From: Pedobacter sp. V48
GTDB taxonomy: Bacteria; Bacteroidota; Bacteroidia; Sphingobacteriales; Sphingobacteriaceae
Assembly: GCF_000523515.1 (NCBI RefSeq)
Contig: NZ_AWRU01000003.1
Coordinates: 45,227 to 84,761, forward strand
Direction: 5' to 3'
Length of the DNA: 39,535 nt
The notes below the pieces were generated by a model. The model made no database searches and was not told where the DNA came from. It was given only the letters and a program-made list of their open reading frames with translations. A program made the translations under genes and the position numbers. Positions 30,851 to 38,200 of this stretch are shown here, in pieces. Each line of letters starts with the position of its first letter. Position 1 is the first letter of the stretch.

Positions 30851-32449
30851 ATGAATAAAAAGAACATGAGTAATTTTTCTAGCCGGATACTTGGAATGTC
30901 GTTATTGATGATTATTCCTTTTATGTCCTTCGCTCAAAAGCCTAATTGGCAAAACCTGGATCTGAAAGCAGATTCTACATTTGGAATTAGTACAGAAAGA
31001 GCATATACCGAATTACTGAAAGGTAAGAAATCTACAAAAGTAATCGTTGCTGTTTTAGATGGTGGCGTTGATATTAATCATGAAGATCTGAAAACAGTAA
31101 TCTGGATAAACAAGAAGGAAAAAGCCGGTAATAGCAAAGATGATGATAAAAACGGTTATGCTGATGATATAAATGGCTGGAACTTTCTGGGATCTAGTAA
31201 AGGATCAATTAACTATGAAACCTTAGAGTTGACCAGATTAGTGCGAAGAGATAGCGCTAAATTTGGAAAAGCGGATGCAACTTCAGTTTCTGCAAATGAT
31301 CTGCCTGCTTTTGAAGCATATCAAAAGAATAAAGCCGAACTGGATAAAGAGCTAGCTGAAGCAAAGGAAGGATTAGAAAATTATTCGGCTATTAAATCTG
31401 CCATTGATGATTTAGTAAAGAAGATAGGTAAAGATAAACCCACTATTGAAGATATTCAGGCATTTAAACCATCTTCCGATGTTGAAACAAATATTCAGAG
31501 AATATTATTGCAGCAATTAAAAAACACCACTTTCGATGAATTTTATAATGCTCAGATATTGGCAGGCTATGAGCACTTTAAGTCTCAGGTTGATTATAAT
31601 TTAAATCTTGATTACGATCCAAGAGCCATAGTGGGTGATGATCCTAATAATAGTAAGGAGAAATTTTATGGGAATAATGATGTAGCTGGTCCGGACGCCA
31701 GACATGGATCTCACGTTGCCGGTATTATTGGCGCGGTGAGGAAGAACGATTTGGGTATTGATGGTATAGCGGATAACGTAGCCATCATGGCTGTTCGCAG
31801 TACGCCAAATGGAGACGAACGTGATAAAGATGTTGCAAATTCAATCCGCTACGCAGTTGATAATGGAGCAAAAGTTATCAATATGAGCTTTGGTAAATCT
31901 TATTCGTGGGACAAAGCTGTTGTAGATGACGCAGTTAAATACGCTGTTTCCAAGGACGTTCTAATTGTACATGCGGCAGGCAATGATAATGAAAATCTGG
32001 AAGTAGCTAAAAATTATCCGAATCCAAATTACGAAAATGGAGGGACAGCCACCTCGTGGATTACAGTAGGGGCATCTGGACCAACAAATGATGAAACTAT
32101 AAAAGCTAGTTTCTCGAATTACGGAAAAAATACGGTTGATGTTTTTGCTCCTGGAGTAAATATAAATTCTACTGTACCTGGTTCTAAATATGAAAAACTA
32201 AATGGAACAAGTATGGCTTCTCCAGTAGTGGCTGGTTTAGCTGGGTTGATTCGTTCGTACTATCCGAAATTAACCGCAATAGAGGTTAAAGATATCATTA
32301 TGAAATCAGTTGTTAAGGTAGAACAAAATGTTACAATTAAGGATAATGATGAGACGACCAAGACCGTACCGTTCTCAGATCTTTCTGTGACAGGAGGGAT
32401 AGTGAATGCGTATAATGCATTAAAACTTGCCTCTGAATATAAAAAATAA
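30851..32449 (+). CDS. Secreted S8-family serine peptidase (subtilase)
   Basis: A 532-residue protein with signal peptide 1-28 (ends SFAQ). The catalytic triad is complete: Asp70 in VAVLDGGVD, His285 in HGSHVAGIIGA, Ser454 in NGTSMASPVVAGLAGLI, with the oxyanion Asn in AAGND (about 378). About 215 residues separate Asp70 from His285, against roughly 35 in subtilisin. The insert (about 115-260) is largely helical and charged (KAELDKELAEAKEGLENYSAIKSAI). No propeptide or C-terminal sorting domain is evident. It probably degrades proteins in the periplasm or outside the cell. Monocistronic: promoter-like element upstream, strong shared terminator downstream. Confidence 0.92.
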   Translation: MNKKNMSNFSSRILGMSLLMIIPFMSFAQKPNWQNLDLKADSTFGISTERAYTELLKGKKSTKVIVAVLDGGVDINHEDLKTVIWINKKEKAGNSKDDDKNGYADDINGWNFLGSSKGSINYETLELTRLVRRDSAKFGKADATSVSANDLPAFEAYQKNKAELDKELAEAKEGLENYSAIKSAIDDLVKKIGKDKPTIEDIQAFKPSSDVETNIQRILLQQLKNTTFDEFYNAQILAGYEHFKSQVDYNLNLDYDPRAIVGDDPNNSKEKFYGNNDVAGPDARHGSHVAGIIGAVRKNDLGIDGIADNVAIMAVRSTPNGDERDKDVANSIRYAVDNGAKVINMSFGKSYSWDKAVVDDAVKYAVSKDVLIVHAAGNDNENLEVAKNYPNPNYENGGTATSWITVGASGPTNDETIKASFSNYGKNTVDVFAPGVNINSTVPGSKYEKLNGTSMASPVVAGLAGLIRSYYPKLTAIEVKDIIMKSVVKVEQNVTIKDNDETTKTVPFSDLSVTGGIVNAYNALKLASEYKK

Positions 32450-32457
32450 TCTATGCA

Positions 32458-32493
32458 GATGATACCAATCACCAATTAGGGATTGGTATCATC
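32458..32493. terminator. Bidirectional hairpin terminator
   Basis: GATGATACCAATC (32458-32470) pairs perfectly with GATTGGTATCATC (32481-32493) around a 10-base loop, followed by T-rich sequence. It separates the converging subtilase and NACHT-like genes, ending 2 bases before the latter's stop. Confidence 0.8.
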
Positions 32494-32494
32494 T

Positions 32495-35029
32495 TTAAAA
32501 TCTTTTTGTTTCGTTTGGTAAAGCGAATAAATGGTGAGATATTTTATTGTCTTCCATAAAACAAAGACGTTCGTATTTATACTCATTAACTTTTACAGGG
32601 TCTTTTAGTGCTGTAAAAATCTCAATAATAAGATTATATACACTTAGTGAATTCTTGTTCATCTGATTTCTCTTAAAAAGTTCAAGGCATTCGTTGCAGT
32701 AATTAAAAGCCATTGTATATTCTCTTCTGTTTTTGGCCTGATAAGCCTGCATTAACTTGATCAATGATTCCGTGTACTTTGTGATCCTAAATCTGGATTT
32801 ATTATCTGCCAATGAAACAAGAACCTGTTCTAATCTATCAGTTTTTTTATCAGGATTTATCTTTGAACTTACAAGTGCAAAAATGGCCATTAAAAAAATC
32901 GACATAGGTGCCCTTTTTGAAAGGGCTTTAGCATGATGCCTAGAAACCGCATTAATAAGGTGCAGTGTACTCGCTTTCTCATCAAAGAGCTGATCCAATA
33001 TAACAATGAGTAAATAAGAAATGGCTTGTTGAGGAGTTACATCATTCGGATCTTGCATTAAGATTAGCGCCTCAATATCATTAAATGTCAATTCCTCCTG
33101 AGAAGAAGGTACGCCCATGATCTTAGCATGAATCATGGAGATAATATTATGAGGAGGTATTAACCATTTGGCGCTCTTAAACTGAGCTAATATTTCAATT
33201 CTTTCCTTGATCAGTTTGGTGTCTAAACTTAAAATATCGAAGAAGGCTAGCAAGGAATGATATATTAACAGATTTTCATTTGTATCCGCTACTTTGATAA
33301 GGACTGATATCGCTTCTTTATAACAAGAGTCTATAAAATCGAAATTGATGAGCTCTTTAATTATGATATCATGAAGCTTATGCTCTCTTAATAATTTGAT
33401 GGTTTCAGGGCTATATTTATTCCGGTATTCTAAGTTCTCAGCTATAAAAAGAATTAGGTAATTCTTTTCGTAGTTATTTAGTTCGAGATTAAAAATGTAA
33501 GTTAAAGACTTAAAATCGCCAATCCTTATAATAAATCTGATCGTCCACTGCAGGAGCTGAAATCTAGCATTAGTATTCTTGTATTCCTCCTTAATGTAAT
33601 CGAAGAAAGAGCTGTCCACCTTTAGGTGAAATTTTTCTAAGAGTTCAATGAATAAAAAATACTCAAAAATGTGAGGATGAATAAAACGAACATATTCCCT
33701 TGGATGGAATTCTTGCTGGCTTTTTTCTTCCATAAGTATTCCTTCGGATAAAAGTTCCATGTATGCATTTTTGAATGCCGACAATTCACTTATAAGGTCA
33801 TCCTTTGGTACGGAATTACCGTTTTTTCCATAATCGGTTAACTGAATTATTTTCTTTAGGAAAAGGATTTTTTCAGTATAATAATTCGATCTGTATATCT
33901 TGTCTTGAATAAAACGAGATGTTAACTCATAGAAAGTAATATTTGTAGAATAGTTAAAGTACGGGTCTTCCTCTTTTAACTGGTAATAGAGCTGAATATG
34001 AAATGGAAATTTTAATTGAGCTTTAAGTTTTGAATTGATTTCATTCGGATCGATTTTGTTAATTTTTGTTAGGATTAAATCAACTTCTTTTTCTGTAAGT
34101 GGTGGTACATTTGAAACATCATTAACATTAAAGTAATTTCCAGGAAACCACTTTGTTTTTAAATAGGCAGAATGCCTTATTCGATCATAAAATCTGATCC
34201 AAGTGGTGGATCTCATACTCATTACCAATTTAATACATTCATTATCTTCAATATTGCATATAAAATTAATGATGCTTTCGAACAGCTGTTTTTTAAGATC
34301 GGCCTTGACCACTACTTCCGAAAAGCCATCAAGAAAGATTACGAATTTTCCCCCAGATGCATTATAATTTTGCTTAATGTAGCTAACTAGACTATCCTTA
34401 GGGTGAATTCCCAATTGCAACTTTAGTTGATCTTCAAAATTTGGAGATATATGGTCTTTGTTAAAAAAACTATAGGCTGTAATAAAAAGCAGGGTAGAGT
34501 CTTTGTACTCCGGAAGATTACTGGTAAGGAATTTTTCGGCCAGATGGCTGAGTAAAATGGTTCTGCCATAACCAGGTTGAGAAATAAAACAAGTAAAACT
34601 ATAGCTATTGTTAAAGAAATCCTCAAAATCGTGTTCGGCAAATTTTCTTCCTATCGTCAATTCATATGGCATTCCCGAACGGTTCCTCACACTTTTGAGC
34701 GTGAAGTCGGTTACTTTGGTTGCCTTATCGTGAATTTCTTTCCATGTGCGAAGAGAAGTCTGGTTGCTGAGGTTTAATGAGCTATTTCCAGTTTCAGGAT
34801 ATTCTTCATTAACATACTCTGATAATGTAGTTATGGTAAATTTGGAGAAGTTGTGTTTAACCATAGCAAAGCCAAACAGCCTCTTAATAGTGGTTTCACT
34901 AACATTCTTGTTCAATGTCTTGCTGATCTCAATTGAAATTCTTTTACAATCTGCAGGTGTGATGGTTCGAATTCCTGTTTTGGATAGAATTAAGCTTTTG
35001 AGTTCGTTTAAGATAAATGTTTCATCCAT
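32495..35029 (-). CDS. NACHT/STAND-like ATPase with N-terminal DNA-binding-type domain
   Basis: An 844-residue protein. Residues 1-75 (ITPADCKRISIEISKTLNKNVSETTIKRLFGF, then FTITTLSEYVN) form a helical domain found at the N-terminus of several Bacteroidota ATPases and resembling an HTH. Residues about 120-430 look like a NACHT NTPase: P-loop region FISQPGYGRTILL (148-160), Walker B KFVIFLDGFSEVV (228-240), sensor-like KLVMSMRSTTWIRF (267-280), and a winged-helix-like region with FIHPHIFEYF (NACHT-type ..F.H.t..EyF). The P-loop has Ser for the first Gly and Arg for Lys, and the D-G-x-D-E motif reads DGFSE, so hydrolysis is doubtful. Residues about 440-844 are helical repeats (TPR/HEAT-like), a typical STAND sensor. 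No effector domain is seen. It is divergent from the giant adhesin gene. Confidence 0.6.
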   Translation of the reverse strand: MDETFILNELKSLILSKTGIRTITPADCKRISIEISKTLNKNVSETTIKRLFGFAMVKHNFSKFTITTLSEYVNEEYPETGNSSLNLSNQTSLRTWKEIHDKATKVTDFTLKSVRNRSGMPYELTIGRKFAEHDFEDFFNNSYSFTCFISQPGYGRTILLSHLAEKFLTSNLPEYKDSTLLFITAYSFFNKDHISPNFEDQLKLQLGIHPKDSLVSYIKQNYNASGGKFVIFLDGFSEVVVKADLKKQLFESIINFICNIEDNECIKLVMSMRSTTWIRFYDRIRHSAYLKTKWFPGNYFNVNDVSNVPPLTEKEVDLILTKINKIDPNEINSKLKAQLKFPFHIQLYYQLKEEDPYFNYSTNITFYELTSRFIQDKIYRSNYYTEKILFLKKIIQLTDYGKNGNSVPKDDLISELSAFKNAYMELLSEGILMEEKSQQEFHPREYVRFIHPHIFEYFLFIELLEKFHLKVDSSFFDYIKEEYKNTNARFQLLQWTIRFIIRIGDFKSLTYIFNLELNNYEKNYLILFIAENLEYRNKYSPETIKLLREHKLHDIIIKELINFDFIDSCYKEAISVLIKVADTNENLLIYHSLLAFFDILSLDTKLIKERIEILAQFKSAKWLIPPHNIISMIHAKIMGVPSSQEELTFNDIEALILMQDPNDVTPQQAISYLLIVILDQLFDEKASTLHLINAVSRHHAKALSKRAPMSIFLMAIFALVSSKINPDKKTDRLEQVLVSLADNKSRFRITKYTESLIKLMQAYQAKNRREYTMAFNYCNECLELFKRNQMNKNSLSVYNLIIEIFTALKDPVKVNEYKYERLCFMEDNKISHHLFALPNETKRF

Positions 35030-35082
35030 ACATTATAATTCAGCGTCAAATTCTTGAACGAAACGAATATAATGGTTTAAGT

Positions 35083-35257
35083 AGGAACAATGAATATTTC
35101 TTCCGTGGATAAAAAATGAACATCAATGAATTTATTTTGTAATCATCTGTTTTACAGTATGTTATTTATTTGCCCTTAGGTTTGTTTGTTTTTTTTATTC
35201 AAAAATGAACAAAATGAATAACAAATACGGCTTTTGGGGCCTTAAATGAACAATTCG
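35083..35257. promoter_or_regulatory. ATGAAC/ATGAAT motif cluster in divergent intergenic region
   Basis: In the 250 bp between the NACHT-like gene and the giant gene, AATGAAC/T recurs: AACAATGAAT (about 35087), AAAAATGAACATCAATGAAT (about 35112-35131), AAAAATGAACAAAATGAAT (35201-35219) and AAATGAACAATTCG (35244-35257), all on the plus strand. The two long copies share A-rich ATGAAC followed by AATGAAT with a 2-3 base gap. TAGGTTTG (35177-35184) matches the -7 consensus for the giant gene. Interpretation as binding sites is inference. Confidence 0.4.
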
Positions 35258-35279
35258 AACGTGGTTTGCGATCTAATCT

Positions 35280-38200
35280 ATGAGTAAAATTGTACCAAGT
35301 AAATTAGATAATCTCAATCCCTCTCCTATGAAATGGACATCTACCCTACCAGGAAATCTTAAAAAGTCTATTCTTGTTCTTATAAGTATTATAGCAATAA
35401 CGTTATTAAATACAAATTCGTATGCGCAAGCAAAACAACGTGTTTATGCAAGTACTGATAATGAAGGCACCCTTGGTCTTTGCCTGGGTTGTAATGTTGC
35501 CAATCGCGGAAATGCAATAGATTTAACAGGCGACTTTCTAAACACAGCTTCAACTATTTCAGTTGGAATAGGTGTTGGAGGACAGAAATATCAGGAACTT
35601 ATTTTTCCTTCAGGTAGCTTGCCAACAGGAACTACCGGTTCAGTAGTTAAGGTTTCAACCGGAGGCTTACTAAGTGTAAGTGCATTAGGGGCAATAACGG
35701 CACAGGCCTATAATGGTTCTAATGCTGTTGGAAGTCCGGTAGATGCGGGATCATCATTATTGAACCTTCTTGCAAGCGGTAATCAGGCAGAGATTTTTGT
35801 CCCTGCTCCGGGCGCCGCCTATGATAGGATTCGGGTTAAGGTAAACGGGGGATTGCTTGGGGTTGCGGCAAGTATTAATGTATACCATGCATACTTTTTA
35901 AAGGATGCTATAAACGGCGCATGTGATGCTCCAGTTGAAGAACTTCACGGCATCGTTGGAAATATTGCTGCTCTTGGAGCGGTAGTGGATCCTAAAAATG
36001 CCATAGATGGGAGTGAAGCAACAAAGTCAGTTTTAAATGCAACAGTAGGAGTTGCGGGCTATGCTCAGCAAACCATTGTGTTTTTAGGGAATTCCGTAAT
36101 CGGAGATTCTGTTCGCATGGTCGTATCGACACCTGCGGCATTAATTGAAGCACAGCTTTTAAATTCTATTTCAATTCAAACATTTAACGGAAATGTCCCA
36201 GGTGAGGTAGTCGCGGGATCCGGTGGGCTCTTGAATTTGAGATTACTTAGCGGGGGAGGCAATACCGCAGTGATTACATTTGCGCCTACAACGCAATTTG
36301 ACAGAGTACAAATAAGATTAGGAGGAGTGTTAAGTGTTTTAGCCTCTATAAATCTACATGAGGTTAGCAGAGTAATGCCTACAACTACAGAAATAAATGG
36401 AGTGGTTAGCAAATCTGCAGTTGTCTGTATCAACGATCCTGTCGTTTTAAAAATAAATAGCCCACAGGCGGGCGCAACTTATACATGGTATACCCAGGCT
36501 TCTGGGGGTACTGGGACTGCTGGTACAACTTTTACACCTGGAAATCTAAGTGCGGGTATAAATAAATTCTATGTAGAAGCTAAACGAACTGATTGTACCA
36601 ATACATCACCTCGCACTGAAGTAAGTATAACGGTTAATGATCCAATTCCGCCAGTTGTAACTGTTCCATTGCCTATATGTAATGGAGGAACGGTTACCCT
36701 GCAGGTGGATTCACCTGTCCCCGGCCAAACATACAGATGGTATGATGTTTCTACAGGGGGTACAGCTCTGGCAACTGGTGTAACTTTTAACTCACCAGCA
36801 TTAACTGCTAATAAAATATATTACGTTGAATCCGTAATTGGGGCTTGCGTAAGTCCAAGGACTGCTGTAAATGTAACTGTAAGTCCTATAGTTGCTCTTG
36901 CGGTGATAACAACCAACAATGAAGTTATCAGTGCAGGCCAAACGGCTACCCTTCAGGCAACAGCCGATGCGGGCAATACCATTAAATGGTATGCAGCAGC
37001 AACCGGCGGACCATCATTGGCTACCGGATCAAGCTTTACCACTCCGGCTTTAGCAGCTACCACTACTTATTATGTAGAGACTGAAAATGCATCAGGTTGT
37101 GTGAGCTCATCAAGAGTGTCGGTGAAAGTAACGGTAACCAGCGGACCTGTAAATCCGAACTGTAATGCAGCAACCGCCCAGCAGAGCGGTATAGATGGTC
37201 TGTGTTTATTATGCGGCGTTGACAATCCTGGTGCATCTACCGATGCCAACGCGACCAATTTCACCAGCATCCATTTGGCTGTAGGTGTAGGGGCGACCGG
37301 TTATCAGCGTCTGATTTTTGCAAGTGCAGGATCAGCTACCGACAGTATCCGTTTAGATCTTGAGACCCCAACAGGTCTTGCAGATGTGAGCGTACTTGGA
37401 GGTGCTACTGTTACCGTACTGAACGGTACAAGTGTGGTGAACAGCTATCCGCTGAATTCGACTCTTTTAAAACTTAAACTATTAAGCGGCAACAGGTTTA
37501 AAGCTACTGTACCGGCTGGGGGTATCTACGACAGAGTAGAGATCCGTTTCGGTGCATTGGTTTCTGCTTTAGACAATTTAAATATATATGGTGCGGAAGT
37601 TATTTATCCAAACCCAACCGTAACCTCAGGTGATCAGTCGATCTGTTCAGGCAGCACAGCTGTACTGAAAGCTACTGCTAACGGAGGCACTACTTTAAGG
37701 TGGTTTGCTACGGCCAGCAGTACCACAGTACTTGCCACCGGGGAGACCTTTACTACCCCTGCACTGACGGCTACTACTACCTATTATATAGAAGTAAGCA
37801 AGGCTGGTTGTGCAAATGTAGAGCGTGTACCTGTTAAGGTAACGGTAAACCCGGCAATTGTTTTTGCGACTACAGTACTGAGCAATGCTACAGTAAACTC
37901 ATCTTATTCAAAACAGATCAATGCGGCTACCGGTGGTACGCCAGCATTTACCTATACCCTTGCAGCAGGCAGCAGCTTACCGGCAGGGCTGACTTTATCA
38001 GCTAACGGTACAATTGGCGGAACCCCGACAGCATCCGGAGACTTCACTTTCTCTGTTGTTGCAACCGACAGTAAGCTGTGTACGGCAACAGCGGCTTATA
38101 CTTTAAAAGTAACAGCAGCCTTGTCGCTTCCTGCGGCTACTTTGCCAAACGGCATTGTTGGTACCCCATACCCTACGCAGACCATACCGGCCGCAATAGG

